Assembly: GCF_000661955.1 (NCBI RefSeq) | Contig: NZ_CP007597.1 | Span: forward strand, 4,239,228-4,303,227 | Direction: 5' to 3' | From: Stenotrophomonas rhizophila | GTDB taxonomy: Bacteria > Pseudomonadota > Gammaproteobacteria > Xanthomonadales > Xanthomonadaceae | Length of the DNA: 64,000 nt | Shown here: positions 41,852 to 51,430 of the stretch, piece by piece | How the letters are laid out: the number at the start of each line of letters is the position of its first letter | How positions within the stretch are numbered: the first letter of the stretch is position 1 | Position numbers and translations under genes: made by a program | Notes under the pieces: model-generated | The model's database searches: none | Seen by the model: only the letters and a program-made list of their open reading frames with translations | What the model was told of the DNA's origin: nothing

Positions 41852-43300
41852 TCAGCGGTCGAAGCCGAGCAGCAGCGGGTCGTGGTCCGAACTGCGCCAC
41901 GGGCCTTTTTCATTGCGGTCGCGGTAACCCACATCGTCGGCTTCGTCGGCGTTGGTGTGCCATTCGGCGGCACCGCGCAGGCGCGCGGCCATGCCCGGGC
42001 TGAGCAGGGCGTGGTCGAGGCGGCCGCTCATGCCGTTGTAGACGTAGCTGTAGGGGCGCTCGATCTTGGCCACGGCAAACGCGTCGCGCCAGCCGGCGTC
42101 GTGCAGGGTGCGGACCGGGTCTTCCATCGCGTACGCATTGAAGTCGCCTAGCAGGACGGCGTCGCTGCCGCCGGTGCCGGTGGGATCGGTGCGCAGCCAC
42201 TGGTCGAGCAGCTTGGCCGATGCGACCCGGGTAGCGTTCCAGCAAGCCTGGTCGTCCTTCTGGTCGGCATCGGCGCCGGTGGCGTCGGAGCAGCCCTTGG
42301 ACTTGAAGTGGTTGGCGACCACCACGAACGGGGCGCCCTTGCCCGCACGGAATGCCTGGGCCAGGGGCACGCGGCTGTGCGGGCCGAACGGACCCTGCTC
42401 GAGGGTGGCCGGCGCGCCCACCGGCGTAACCCGCGAGGCGCGATAGATGATGCCGACCCGGATCGGGTTTTCGCCCGGGCCCTTGCCGGCGTCGATGAAG
42501 CGCCAGTCGGCGCCGGCGCCACGGTCGGCGTTGAGCGCGTCGACCAGTTGGGCGATCGCCGACTGCGGGCCGTAGCCGTCGTTTTCCAGTTCCATCAGCG
42601 CGGCGACATCGGCGCCGAGGGCGTTGATGGTGGTCACCAGCTTGGCCTTCTGCGCCTGGTGTTCGGCCAGGGTGCGAGCGCCGCGCAGGGTCGGGAAACC
42701 GCCGCCCTGGCCATCGCCGTTGAAGAAGTTTTCCAGGTTGAAGGCGGCCACGTGCAGGCTGCCGGGCACGACCGGCACCGCCGGGCGGTCGAGCTTGGGC
42801 AGCACCAGCGGGCGGGTCACCTGCAGGCGCGGGGTGCCCTTGGCGTCGATGCGCACGATGCCTTCGACGTTGCGCAGCAGCATGCCGGTGCGCAGGTCCG
42901 CATTGGCCGGCAGGTAGGCCACCGGGCCGGGATCGCGTGCGTCGCTGCCGTCATCGAGCACCAGGCGGCGGTGGGCGTTGTCGGCCGTTACCTGGGCATG
43001 GCCGGCGCTGCGCGGTGCGGCCACTTCGCTGGGCTGCCAGAGGCGGCCATCGAAGGCCACGCTGAGTTCACCGAAGCGGGCCAGGCCGTCGGTGCCGGCC
43101 AGGGTCAGCGGCGCGGCGATGCGCACCTTCTGGCCGTCCAGGGGGCGCCAGTCGGTGGGCGGCGCGGTCAGGGTGATGCTGGCCGACGCGGTGGCTGCGG
43201 CCGGGCGCGCCTGCGGCGCGGTAGCGGGCTGCGGCTGGGCGGCGTGGACTACGCCGGACAAGGCCAGCGCAAGGGCGAACACAAGCGGGGAACGACGCAT
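41852..43300 (-). CDS. Exported endonuclease/exonuclease/phosphatase-family protein (ExeM/NucH-like), 482 aa
   Basis: A secreted metal-dependent nuclease or phosphoesterase. A signal peptide (1-20, ending VVHAA) precedes an Ala/Pro-rich segment, an OB-like region, then the EEP catalytic domain from about residue 170. Motifs: FNLENFF, MELENDGYG, VANHFKSKG, LGDFNAYAMEDP and the terminal SSDHDPLLLGF. This layout is like extracellular DNases of the ExeM/NucH type, which have roles in biofilm DNA turnover; phosphatase activity cannot be excluded. It lacks an obvious C-terminal sorting anchor. Its 3' end lies just beside the IS. Confidence 0.88.
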   Translation of the reverse strand: MRRSPLVFALALALSGVVHAAQPQPATAPQARPAAATASASITLTAPPTDWRPLDGQKVRIAAPLTLAGTDGLARFGELSVAFDGRLWQPSEVAAPRSAGHAQVTADNAHRRLVLDDGSDARDPGPVAYLPANADLRTGMLLRNVEGIVRIDAKGTPRLQVTRPLVLPKLDRPAVPVVPGSLHVAAFNLENFFNGDGQGGGFPTLRGARTLAEHQAQKAKLVTTINALGADVAALMELENDGYGPQSAIAQLVDALNADRGAGADWRFIDAGKGPGENPIRVGIIYRASRVTPVGAPATLEQGPFGPHSRVPLAQAFRAGKGAPFVVVANHFKSKGCSDATGADADQKDDQACWNATRVASAKLLDQWLRTDPTGTGGSDAVLLGDFNAYAMEDPVRTLHDAGWRDAFAVAKIERPYSYVYNGMSGRLDHALLSPGMAARLRGAAEWHTNADEADDVGYRDRNEKGPWRSSDHDPLLLGFDR

Positions 43301-43503
43301 CGGTGGGGCGACTCCGGAAAAGGGCGATACAAGTGTGGGGGCGAAAGATGACCCGCCAGCGACCGGCGACGATGGTAGCAATGCAACGCCGCTACCGCCC
43401 GGGGGCGGTGTGGTGGGTGCGCGGGATGGGTGGAAGCCGGGGACTACTGGACGACGTGGGTTGGCGGACGCCGCGGATCGGTGGACGTGGGTTGGCGGAA
43501 GCC

Positions 43504-43598
43504 GGTAGAGCCGACCGTTGGTCGGCTGCTCCGGGTAGCCGACCAACGATGGGGTCCACGGGGCGTTACGGGCAGCCGACCAACGGTCGGCTCTACCG
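43504..43598. repeat. Inverted SMAG/REP pair with a degenerate copy between
   Basis: A copy at 43504-43531 (GTAG on +) and one at 43572-43598 (GTAG on -) face each other. A decayed copy (GGTAGCCGACCAACGATGGGG, 43534-43554) lies between. The right copy overlaps the end of the cytochrome c5 gene and its GTAG supplies that gene's TAG stop. The surrounding 292-bp gap holds nothing else recognisable. Confidence 0.85.
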
Positions 43599-44111
43599 GA
43601 GGTTGGCCAGCATCCAGTCGACGGTGACGTGGATCTGCTCTTCGGTGAGCGCCGGGTTGCCACCCTTGGGCGGCATGATGCCGCCGTCCGGACCGGTGTA
43701 GCCCTCCAGCGCGTGCTTGTAGAGGGTGTCCTTGCCCTGGGCGATGCGCGCATCCCAATGGCTGTGGTCCAGGGTGGGGGCGTTGCCCACGCCGTTGGTG
43801 TGGCAGGCGGTGCAGAGGTTGTCGAAGATCACCTTGCCGTCGGTGGTGCCGCCGTAGGCGACCTGCGAGGCGGCCTTGGCCAGCGCCGCGGCCTTGGCGG
43901 CGGCCTGCGCTGCCGCGCCCGTGCTGCCGGCATAGACCGCGCCAGCCGGGGCGATGCGCTGTTCGGTGCGCTTGGCCGCCATGGGCGAGACTTCAGCGGG
44001 AATGCTGGTGTGCAGGTATGCGGCGAAGACGATCAGGCCGAGCGTGATGGCCACCAATAATGCGATGACCATGGAAAAGCGTTTCAGGAACTCGAGGTCG
44101 TAATTCCGCAC
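43593..44111 (-). CDS. Membrane-anchored cytochrome c5-type protein, 172 aa
   Basis: An N-terminal membrane anchor (about 12-34) is followed by an Ala-rich linker (55-85) and a single class I cytochrome c domain. The haem site is CTACH (100-104) and the axial Met is in GGIMPPKGG. It faces the periplasm and would shuttle electrons, probably to a terminal oxidase. The start is GTG at 44111, the first codon of the in-frame MRNYDLEFLKRF block common to this family. The TAG stop lies inside a SMAG repeat. Confidence 0.9.
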   Translation of the reverse strand: MRNYDLEFLKRFSMVIALLVAITLGLIVFAAYLHTSIPAEVSPMAAKRTEQRIAPAGAVYAGSTGAAAQAAAKAAALAKAASQVAYGGTTDGKVIFDNLCTACHTNGVGNAPTLDHSHWDARIAQGKDTLYKHALEGYTGPDGGIMPPKGGNPALTEEQIHVTVDWMLANLR

Positions 44112-44225
44112 TCTCTTTACCCCTGGCTGGTAGTCGTTGGACCACGGCTTGTCGCCCGAGTATGACCAGCGTCAGCCGGGCTCTGCAAGCCGCCGCTTTC
44201 TATCGCAATGCAGCATGGGCCCGGC

Positions 44226-44831
44226 TCAGGCGCCGGCGGCCCTTAGGCAGAAAACGCAGATCGACTCCACCAGCAGGTCTTCGTCGCCGTGCGCGTCGCG
44301 GCTGGGCGCAGTCGGCCCGACCAGCGCTTCGGTGAAGGCACCGACGATGCAGGCCGCCGCCACGTGGGTGTCCTGCGGCGGGAACGTGCCCGCTTCAATG
44401 CCTTCGGCAACGATGCGGCGGAACACCTCGCCGAACAGGCGGCGGCAGCGGATGCGCTCGGCCTCCACCTCCGGGTCGACCGGTTCGGCGATGAACGCAT
44501 AGGCCAGCCCGGGGCCAGCCAGCGCGCGTCGCACGAAGGCGGTGATGGCCCTGCGCAACCGCTCGGGCGCCGGCAGCGGCTCGGCGGCAATCGCCTCGAA
44601 GATGCGCAGCTCATGCTCGACCGCGGCGGTGAGCACCTCCACGAACAGCTCGGCCTTGGACGGGAAGTGGCGGTAGATCAGCCCGGTGGACACCCCGGCC
44701 TCGGCCGCCACGGCGGTGACCGGCGCATTGCGGTAGCCGCCGGCGGCCACCAGCGCACGGGTGGCCAGCAGGATCCGTTCACGGGCGCCTGCCAGGCGTT
44801 CTTCCATCAGTGCTGAGCGTTTGTAGGCCAT
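44226..44831 (-). CDS. TetR-family regulator, probable regulator of leucine catabolism, 201 aa
   Basis: An N-terminal TetR DNA-binding domain (about 15-65: VTAVAAEAGVSTGLIYRHFPSKAELF) and a C-terminal ligand domain ending in a Cys-containing helix. It is divergent from the isovaleryl-CoA dehydrogenase gene, with about 140 bp between starts, so it is the likely repressor of that operon, perhaps sensing an acyl-CoA intermediate. This role is inferred from position only. Confidence 0.92.
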   Translation of the reverse strand: MAYKRSALMEERLAGARERILLATRALVAAGGYRNAPVTAVAAEAGVSTGLIYRHFPSKAELFVEVLTAAVEHELRIFEAIAAEPLPAPERLRRAITAFVRRALAGPGLAYAFIAEPVDPEVEAERIRCRRLFGEVFRRIVAEGIEAGTFPPQDTHVAAACIVGAFTEALVGPTAPSRDAHGDEDLLVESICVFCLRAAGA

Positions 44832-44844
44832 TTGTTGATTCTAT

Positions 44845-44870
44845 GTTCAATTTTTGAATTTGTGTTCACT
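44845..44870. promoter_or_regulatory. Candidate TetR operator before the leucine-catabolism genes
   Basis: An AT-rich stretch contains TTCAA-TTT-TTGAA, a perfect short palindrome, within TGTTCAATTTTTGAATTTG, and a further TGTTCA just after. It lies next to the TetR start and upstream of the dehydrogenase gene. It is the only AT-rich palindrome in the gap. Confidence 0.45.
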
Positions 44871-44970
44871 TCTTCCGCGAACCCCGCTACGCTGGGCCAT
44901 ATCGCCCGCGGGACGGCTGGTGCCGTCCACCCCAACCGGCGCGCCCATCCAGCAGTTGCGGAGTCGCCCC

Positions 44971-46134
44971 ATGCACGTTCCCACCATGAATTTCGATCTC
45001 GGTGAAGAGATCGACCTGCTGCGCCAGAGCGTGGCCCATTTTGCCTCGGTCGAGATCGCGCCGTTGGCCGCCCAGGCCGATGAAGAGAATCTGTTCCCGC
45101 ACGCGCTGTGGCGCAAGCTCGGCGAGCAGGGCCTGCTCGGGCTGACCGTGGAAGAAGAATACGGCGGCAGCGGCATGGGCTACCTGGCCCATGTGGTGGC
45201 GATGGAAGAGATTTCGCGCGCCTCCGGCGGCATCGGCCTGTCCTACGGCGCGCACTCCAACCTGTGCGTGAACCAGCTGCGCAAGAACGGCAACGAAGAC
45301 CAGAAGCAGCGCTTCCTGCCCGGCCTGTGCAGCGGCGAGAAGGTCGGCGCGCTGGCCATGAGCGAACCCGGCGCTGGCTCGGACGTGGTGTCGATGAAGC
45401 TGCGCGCCGACAAGCGCGGCGACCACTACGTGCTCAACGGCAACAAGATGTGGATCACCAACGGCCCCGACGCCGACGTGCTGGTGGTCTACGCCAAGAC
45501 CGACGTGGAGGCCGGCGCCAAGGGCATCACCGCGTTCCTGGTCGAGAAGGGCATGAAGGGCTTCTCCACCGCGCAGAAGCTGGACAAGCTGGGCATGCGT
45601 GGCTCCAACACCTGCGAACTGGTGTTCGAGGACTGCGAAGTGCCCGAAGAAAACGTGCTCGGCGCGGTCGGCGGCGGCGTGAACGTGCTGATGTCCGGCC
45701 TGGACTTCGAGCGCGTGGTGCTGTCCGGTGGCCCGCTGGGCCTGATGGCCGCGGCCATGGACGTGGTGATGCCCTACGTGCACGAGCGCAAGCAGTTCGG
45801 CCAGGCCATCGGCACCTTCCAGCTGATGCAGGCCAAGCTGGCCGACATGTACGTGGGCCTCAACGCCTGCCGTGCGTATGTGTATGCGGTGGCACGCGCC
45901 TGCGACCAGGGCCGCACCACCCGCCAGGACGCCGCCGGTGCGATCCTGTATTCGGCCGAGAAGGCCACCTGGCTGACCGGCCAGGCGATCCAGGTACTGG
46001 GCGGCAACGGCTACATCAACGAGTACCCGACCGGGCGGCTGTGGCGCGATGCCAAGCTGTATGAAATCGGCGCGGGCACCTCGGAAATCCGCCGCATGCT
46101 GATCGGTCGCGAACTGTTCCAGCGCACCAAGTAA
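44971..46134 (+). CDS. liuA: Isovaleryl-CoA dehydrogenase, 387 aa
   Basis: A flavoprotein of the acyl-CoA dehydrogenase family that oxidises isovaleryl-CoA to 3-methylcrotonyl-CoA in leucine breakdown. The catalytic base is Glu247 in [14 protein letters not shown], a position (helix G) diagnostic of isovaleryl-CoA dehydrogenases. Other motifs are [22 protein letters not shown], and [18 protein letters not shown]. The ATG at 44971 has GGAG seven bases upstream. It is followed directly by the carboxylase beta gene (nine bases). Confidence 0.96.
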   Translation: MHVPTMNFDLGEEIDLLRQSVAHFASVEIAPLAAQADEENLFPHALWRKLGEQGLLGLTVEEEYGGSGMGYLAHVVAMEEISRASGGIGLSYGAHSNLCVNQLRKNGNEDQKQRFLPGLCSGEKVGALAMSEPGAGSDVVSMKLRADKRGDHYVLNGNKMWITNGPDADVLVVYAKTDVEAGAKGITAFLVEKGMKGFSTAQKLDKLGMRGSNTCELVFEDCEVPEENVLGAVGGGVNVLMSGLDFERVVLSGGPLGLMAAAMDVVMPYVHERKQFGQAIGTFQLMQAKLADMYVGLNACRAYVYAVARACDQGRTTRQDAAGAILYSAEKATWLTGQAIQVLGGNGYINEYPTGRLWRDAKLYEIGAGTSEIRRMLIGRELFQRTK

Positions 46135-46143
46135 GGGAAGGCC

Positions 46144-47754
46144 ATGAGCGTATTGAGCAGCCAGCTGCAACCGGGCAGTGATGTTTTCGAGGCCAACCGC
46201 ACTGCCCTGCAGGCGGTGGTCGATGACCTGCGCGCCACCCTGGCGCAGACCGCGCTGGGCGGCAGCGAGGCGGCCCGTGCCAAGCACACCGCGCGCGGCA
46301 AGCTGCTGGTGCGCGATCGCATCGATGCGCTGCTCGATGCGGGCAGTGCATTCCTGGAGATCGCGCCGCTGGCCGCACACGGCATGTACGGCGACCCCAT
46401 CCCCAGCGCGGGCGTGGTAGCCGGCATCGGCCGGGTGTCGGGCGTGGAGTGCGTGATCGTAGCCAACGACGCTACCGTCAAGGGCGGCACCTACTACCCG
46501 ATGACGGTCAAGAAGCACCTGCGCGCGCAGGAAGTGGCCGAGCAGAACCGCCTGCCCTGCATCTACCTGGTGGATTCGGGCGGCGCGTTCCTGCCGCTGC
46601 AGGACGAGGTGTTCCCGGACCGCGACCATTTCGGCCGGATCTTCTACAACCAGGCCAACCTGTCCGCACAGGGCATCCCGCAGATCGCCTGCGTGATGGG
46701 CAGCTGCACCGCCGGCGGCGCCTATGTGCCGGCGATGAGCGATGAAACGGTGATCGTGCGCGAGCAGGGCACCATCTTCCTCGGCGGTCCGCCGCTGGTG
46801 AAAGCCGCCACCGGCGAAGTGGTGACGGCCGAAGAACTGGGCGGTGCCGACGTGCACACGCGCATCTCCGGCGTGGCCGACCACATGGCCGACAACGACC
46901 TGCAGGCGCTGGCCCGGGTCCGCGCGATCATCGCCCAGCTCAACTGGCGCAAGCCCGAGCCGGCCCTGGCCGTGCAGGCCGCGGTGGAACCGCGCTACCC
47001 GGCCAACGAGCTGTATGGCGTGATCCCCGCCGACACGCGCAAGCCGTACGACGTGCGCGAAGTGATCATGCGCCTCGTCGACGACTCGCGCTTTGACGAG
47101 TTCAAGCCACGCTACGGCAACACCCTGGTGACCGGCTTCGCGCACCTGCACGGCTATCCGGTGGGCATCATCGCCAACAACGGCATCCTGTTCTCCGAGT
47201 CCGCGCTGAAGGGCGCGCACTTCATCGAACTGTGCACCCAGCGCGGCATTCCGCTGGTGTTCCTGCAGAACATCACCGGGTTCATGGTGGGCCGCAAGTA
47301 CGAACACGGCGGCATCGCCAAGGACGGGGCCAAGCTGGTGATGGCGGTGGCCTGCGCCAAGGTGCCCAAGTTCACCGTGGTCATCGGCGGTTCGTTCGGC
47401 GCCGGCAACTACGGCATGTGCGGCCGCGCCTATTCGCCCAACTTCCTGTGGATGTGGCCGAACGCGCGCATCGGCGTGATGGGCGGCGAGCAGGCTGCCA
47501 GCGTGCTGGCCACGGTCAAGCGCGACGGCATCGAGGCCAAGGGCGGGCAGTGGTCGGCCGAGGAAGAGGACGGCTTCAAGGCGCCCATCCGCGACCAGTT
47601 CGAACAGCAGGGCCATCCCTACTACGCCAGCGCGCGGTTGTGGGACGACGGCGTGATCGATCCGGCCGATACCCGCCGCGTGCTGGGCCTGGCGTTGTCG
47701 GCCAGCCTCAACGCACCGGCACGGAAAACCGACTTCGGCGTGTTCCGCATGTAA
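46144..47754 (+). CDS. liuB: Methylcrotonyl-CoA carboxylase, carboxyltransferase (beta) subunit, 536 aa
   Basis: Transfers carboxybiotin CO2 to 3-methylcrotonyl-CoA, the second committed step of leucine degradation. The two crotonase-like halves of the family are visible, with [16 protein letters not shown] and the C-terminal [36 protein letters not shown]. The length and motifs match MccB rather than propionyl-CoA carboxylase. It is spaced nine bases from liuA and 62 bp from the alpha-subunit gene. Confidence 0.95.
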   Translation: MSVLSSQLQPGSDVFEANRTALQAVVDDLRATLAQTALGGSEAARAKHTARGKLLVRDRIDALLDAGSAFLEIAPLAAHGMYGDPIPSAGVVAGIGRVSGVECVIVANDATVKGGTYYPMTVKKHLRAQEVAEQNRLPCIYLVDSGGAFLPLQDEVFPDRDHFGRIFYNQANLSAQGIPQIACVMGSCTAGGAYVPAMSDETVIVREQGTIFLGGPPLVKAATGEVVTAEELGGADVHTRISGVADHMADNDLQALARVRAIIAQLNWRKPEPALAVQAAVEPRYPANELYGVIPADTRKPYDVREVIMRLVDDSRFDEFKPRYGNTLVTGFAHLHGYPVGIIANNGILFSESALKGAHFIELCTQRGIPLVFLQNITGFMVGRKYEHGGIAKDGAKLVMAVACAKVPKFTVVIGGSFGAGNYGMCGRAYSPNFLWMWPNARIGVMGGEQAASVLATVKRDGIEAKGGQWSAEEEDGFKAPIRDQFEQQGHPYYASARLWDDGVIDPADTRRVLGLALSASLNAPARKTDFGVFRM

Positions 47755-47816
47755 GGCACGTGCGGCACCGCTGGGTGCGCCCCTTCTTCGCCATTGGCCC
47801 GCGCAACGAGACTCCC

Positions 47817-49799
47817 ATGTTCACCAAGATCCTGATTGCCAACCGCGGCGAAATCGCCTGCCGCGTCATCGCTACCTGCCAGCGCCTGGGCATCGCCACC
47901 GTGGCGGTGTATTCGGATGCCGACCGCAACGCGCGCCACGTGCGCCTGGCCGACGAGGCCATCGCGATCGGCCCGGCGCCGGCCCGCGAGAGCTACCTGC
48001 GCGCCGACGCCATCCTGGACGCCGCCCGCCGCACCGGCGCGCAGGCGATTCACCCCGGCTACGGCTTCCTGTCCGAGAACGCCGGTTTCGCCCAGGCTTG
48101 TGCCGAGGCGGGCATCGTCTTCATCGGTCCGTCGGCCGATGCGATCCGCGCGATGGGCGACAAGAGCGCGGCCAAGGCGCTGATGCAGCAGGCCGGCGTG
48201 CCGCTGACCCCGGGTTACCACGGCGATGACCAGGATCCGCCGTTCCTGCGCGCCCAGGCCGATGCGATCAGCTACCCGGTATTGATCAAGGCCAGCGCCG
48301 GTGGCGGTGGCAAGGGCATGCGCCGCGTGGACGACAGCGCCGATTTCATCGAGGCCCTGGCCAGTTGCCAGCGCGAGGCGCAGGCCGCGTTCGGCAACGC
48401 GCACGTGCTGGTGGAGAAGTACGTCGAGCGCCCGCGTCATATCGAAATCCAGGTGTTCGGCGACAGCCACGGCAACGTGGTGTACCTGTTCGAGCGCGAC
48501 TGCTCGGTGCAGCGCCGCCACCAGAAGGTGCTGGAAGAAGCGCCCGCGCCCGGCATGACCGCCGAGCGCCGCGCCGCGATGGGCAAGGCCGCGGTGGATG
48601 CCGCGCGCGCGGTGAACTACGTGGGCGCCGGCACGGTGGAGTTCATTGCCGCCCCCAACGGCGATTTCTTCTTCATGGAAATGAACACCCGCCTGCAGGT
48701 GGAGCACCCGGTCACCGAGTGCATCACCGGCACCGATCTGGTGGAGTGGCAGCTGCGCGTGGCCAGCGGGGAACCGCTGCCGCTGCAGCAGGACCAGCTG
48801 CAGATCCGCGGCCATGCGCTGGAAGCGCGGCTCTATGCCGAAGACGCCGACCGGGGCTTCCTGCCGTCCACCGGCACCCTGCGCCACCTGCGCCTGCCGG
48901 CCAACACCGCGCACGTGCGCGTGGACGCCGGTGTCGAACAAGGCGATGCGATCACCCCGTTCTACGACCCGATGATCGCCAAGCTGATCGTGTGGGACGT
49001 GGACCGCGACGCGGCGCTGCGCCGCATGCAGCAGGCACTGGCCGAGTGCGAAGTGGTCGGCGTGACCACCAATGCGGCGTTCCTGCGCCGGCTGGTGATG
49101 ACCGATTCGTTCGCCCACGCGGACCTGGATACGGCGCTGATCGAGCGCGAGCAGGCCGCGCTGGCACCCAGCGCCGATAGCGGCAGCCCGACGGTGTGGG
49201 CGCTGGCCGCCATTGCCGCGGTCGGCAGCCAGGCCGCCGCCAGCGTGGACGCGCGCGACCCGCATTCGCCGTGGCAACGGCAGGATGGCTGGCGGCTGGG
49301 CGCGCGCGCCCCGCATGCGATCAGCCTTGAATACCGCGGCACCGCGCAGGCGGTGACCGCGCTGGAACACGACGGCACCTGGTCGGTGACCGTCGGGGAT
49401 GCGCGGGTGCTCGCCCACGGCGCGCTCGACGGCGACATGCTGCGCGTGCAGGCCGGCGATGCCCTGCACCGTGCCCGCGTGGTCCGCGACGGCAGCGAGG
49501 TGTACCTGTTCGGCAGCGATGGCGCCCAGCGCTTCACCCTGCACGACCCGGTCAGCGAAGCCGACCAGACCGTGGCCGATGCCGGCAGCCTGCTGGCACC
49601 GATGCCCGGCCGCATCGTCGCCACGGTGGTGACGCCCGGCACGAAGGTCAAGCGCGGTGCGCCGCTGCTGGTGCTGGAGGCGATGAAGATGGAACACACC
49701 CTGCAGGCACCGGCTGACGGCGTGGTGCAGGGCTACCGGGTCAAGGCCGGGGACCAGGTGGGCGATGGGGCGGTGCTGGTGGATTTCGAGGCGGACTGA
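47817..49799 (+). CDS. liuD: Methylcrotonyl-CoA carboxylase, biotin-carrying (alpha) subunit, 660 aa
   Basis: Contains the biotin carboxylase domain (ANRGEIACRVIATC at the start, SAGGGGKGMRRV ATP-grasp loop, NTRLQVEHPVTE), a central BT domain, and a C-terminal biotinyl domain with biotin-lysine Lys624 in LEAMKMEHT. The start ATG at 47817 is the family N-terminus; a much longer open frame upstream is a shadow of liuB. It completes the methylcrotonyl-CoA carboxylase with liuB. The hydratase and lyase of the pathway are not in this window. Confidence 0.95.
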   Translation: MFTKILIANRGEIACRVIATCQRLGIATVAVYSDADRNARHVRLADEAIAIGPAPARESYLRADAILDAARRTGAQAIHPGYGFLSENAGFAQACAEAGIVFIGPSADAIRAMGDKSAAKALMQQAGVPLTPGYHGDDQDPPFLRAQADAISYPVLIKASAGGGGKGMRRVDDSADFIEALASCQREAQAAFGNAHVLVEKYVERPRHIEIQVFGDSHGNVVYLFERDCSVQRRHQKVLEEAPAPGMTAERRAAMGKAAVDAARAVNYVGAGTVEFIAAPNGDFFFMEMNTRLQVEHPVTECITGTDLVEWQLRVASGEPLPLQQDQLQIRGHALEARLYAEDADRGFLPSTGTLRHLRLPANTAHVRVDAGVEQGDAITPFYDPMIAKLIVWDVDRDAALRRMQQALAECEVVGVTTNAAFLRRLVMTDSFAHADLDTALIEREQAALAPSADSGSPTVWALAAIAAVGSQAAASVDARDPHSPWQRQDGWRLGARAPHAISLEYRGTAQAVTALEHDGTWSVTVGDARVLAHGALDGDMLRVQAGDALHRARVVRDGSEVYLFGSDGAQRFTLHDPVSEADQTVADAGSLLAPMPGRIVATVVTPGTKVKRGAPLLVLEAMKMEHTLQAPADGVVQGYRVKAGDQVGDGAVLVDFEAD

Positions 49800-49806
49800 A
49801 TCCGCC

Positions 49807-50976
49807 TCACCCGGCCGGCTGCCATACATGGCGTCCTGGGTCGAACTCGCTGGTGGTCATCTGTTCACTGCGCAGCCCGATGCCGCAGATGGCCATCGGG
49901 CTCTGCTGCATCGGATCCAGCCCCAACGCCTGCTCGATGTCCTGCTCGTTGATTGCGGCCGTAACAAAGGCACCGAGCCCCTGTTCGGTGGCACAGCTCA
50001 GCAGCAGTTGGGAGACGTGGCCGACATCCAGAATGACGGCGCGGTAGGCCTTGGGGTGTTGGCGGTACTTCCAGAACGTACGGGCAAAGCGCGGCGCGAG
50101 AATCAGCAACACGTGCGCGTTGGCGAACCAGTCCTGGCCAGCCACGAAACGCCGTGCCAGTGCATCGCCGGAGGCTGTCCGGCTGCACGTCGGGCTGAGC
50201 GCATGGGCGCCGGGATGGTAGTGATAGAGCCCCGCTTCCAGCCCATCCACATCCTGGACCAGCAGATAGGCGTCAGTAGGATGTAGTCCACCAGCAGACG
50301 GCACGTTTTTCTTGAGAAAGACGGCCTGCTCGCCTTCGCGCTGCTCGCCGTGGCTGGCCAGCGTCCGCCACAGCAGCTGAGACAGCGCGGCCAGGTCCAG
50401 CGCGCGGGTGCGGTCGAAGTTGCGGCAGGTCGCACGGCGCTTGAGCCAGGCGTCAAAAGGGACCTGGACCGGGGGCGGCAGCGCAACCGCGTCGGGACCG
50501 GGGTCGAACATAGCCGCAGGCGGCGCGCCCAGCCGCGCGCACAGGCCCGCAGCGGTCTCCATACCGGCCTCGCGCAAGGCCTCTACGCTATCCTGATTTT
50601 CCCAGCGCGCCAGCCGGTGCATCACGGCGGCGGGCGTCCACCATGCACTCGCAGTAAGCGCGTGTTCGTCCTGCAGTGCAGCGGTAGGTGGGCTGTCGTC
50701 GCGAAAGGTCAGGCCCGCCGCCACCAGCCGCTCCAGCACCACCATTGCGTCCGGCGTGTCCGGTGCGGACCATCGCTCGGGGGAGAGGCGGCCGAGTGCA
50801 AGCAGCATCGCCTCATCCAGCGCGACCGGTACCGGCAGGTGCGGCGCCAGCGCGACCCACTGCATCGTCGAGGTCACCGAGGTCCCGCCGGCAAGCAGGT
50901 CAGCCATGGAATACTGCTCAACCATTCGAGGTTCGGTCATCAATTGGCTGCAGCGGCGGTAGCGGGCGGGAGGCAT
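49807..50976 (-). CDS. SagB-like nitroreductase-fold dehydrogenase, putative peptide maturation, 389 aa
   Basis: The C-terminal half (about 180-375) is an FMN-dependent nitroreductase fold of the SagB type: RRATCRNFDR, the signature VPSAGGLHPTDAYLLV, and LDVGHVSQLLLSCATEQGLG. SagB enzymes oxidise azolines to azoles in RiPP peptides. The N-terminal half (1-170) lacks recognised motifs and may bind the precursor. It is divergent from a small NHLP-like peptide gene, and near a cyclase matching, as I recall, the NCBI family 'putative peptide modification system cyclase'; this protein fits 'putative peptide maturation dehydrogenase'. The start is uncertain (ATG 50976, 50940 or 50925). Confidence 0.85.
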   Translation of the reverse strand: MPPARYRRCSQLMTEPRMVEQYSMADLLAGGTSVTSTMQWVALAPHLPVPVALDEAMLLALGRLSPERWSAPDTPDAMVVLERLVAAGLTFRDDSPPTAALQDEHALTASAWWTPAAVMHRLARWENQDSVEALREAGMETAAGLCARLGAPPAAMFDPGPDAVALPPPVQVPFDAWLKRRATCRNFDRTRALDLAALSQLLWRTLASHGEQREGEQAVFLKKNVPSAGGLHPTDAYLLVQDVDGLEAGLYHYHPGAHALSPTCSRTASGDALARRFVAGQDWFANAHVLLILAPRFARTFWKYRQHPKAYRAVILDVGHVSQLLLSCATEQGLGAFVTAAINEQDIEQALGLDPMQQSPMAICGIGLRSEQMTTSEFDPGRHVWQPAG

Positions 50977-51121
50977 ACGGGTTACCAGTAGGAAGTTGCA
51001 GGAAGAATGTCGGCCGACAACGGCTATTCTTGCGCCTCAAGCTGTTGCTGCATCAGCCGCTACCTGCAAAGGCGCCGCTCCTGGACGCCGTCCCCAACCC
51101 GCCGCCTATGAGTGCTTTTCC

Positions 51122-51430
51122 ATGACCCCGGATCTCCCCCTTCTTTCTCCCGAGCAGGCCCTGCAGTTGCTGGACCTTTTGTCCAGCGACGATGACTTCC
51201 GCAGTGTTTTCCATGCCTCGCCGGCAAAGGCGCTCGAGCGCATCGCACCGGACGTGGCGGCGGCGTGCGGAAGCTGCGCGACACAGGGCCCGCTGGCCAG
51301 CAAGGAAGAGTTCCAGCTGTCGCGCGCGCGGCTGGTCGAGCGGCTGAGCTCGAAGGCCATTTTCCGTGTGCCGCATTGCTTTGTCAGCGGAGAGATCGAC
51401 GCGCAGCTGAGGCATCCGCCTGCCCCGTAA
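51122..51430 (+). CDS. Putative RiPP precursor with NHLP-like leader, 102 aa
   Basis: A small protein beginning MTPDLPLLSPEQALQLLDLL. The segment LDLLSSDDDFRSVFHASPAKALERIA resembles nitrile-hydratase-like leader peptides (Leu-rich helix, Asp-x-x-Phe-Arg, Pro-x-x-Ala-Leu). The remainder contains CGSC (Cys49, Cys52) and PHCF (Cys86), plus Ser and Thr residues that an azoline-forming system could use. No GG protease site is clear, so the whole C-terminal part may be the core. It is divergent from the SagB-like gene and overlaps the cyclase gene end-to-end by 47 bp. The assignment rests mainly on context. Confidence 0.75.
   Translation: MTPDLPLLSPEQALQLLDLLSSDDDFRSVFHASPAKALERIAPDVAAACGSCATQGPLASKEEFQLSRARLVERLSSKAIFRVPHCFVSGEIDAQLRHPPAP

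Noticed and set aside
44887..47616. Open frame of 909 codons on the minus strand
   Set aside because: Antisense to liuA and liuB; no motif and shadow-like composition.
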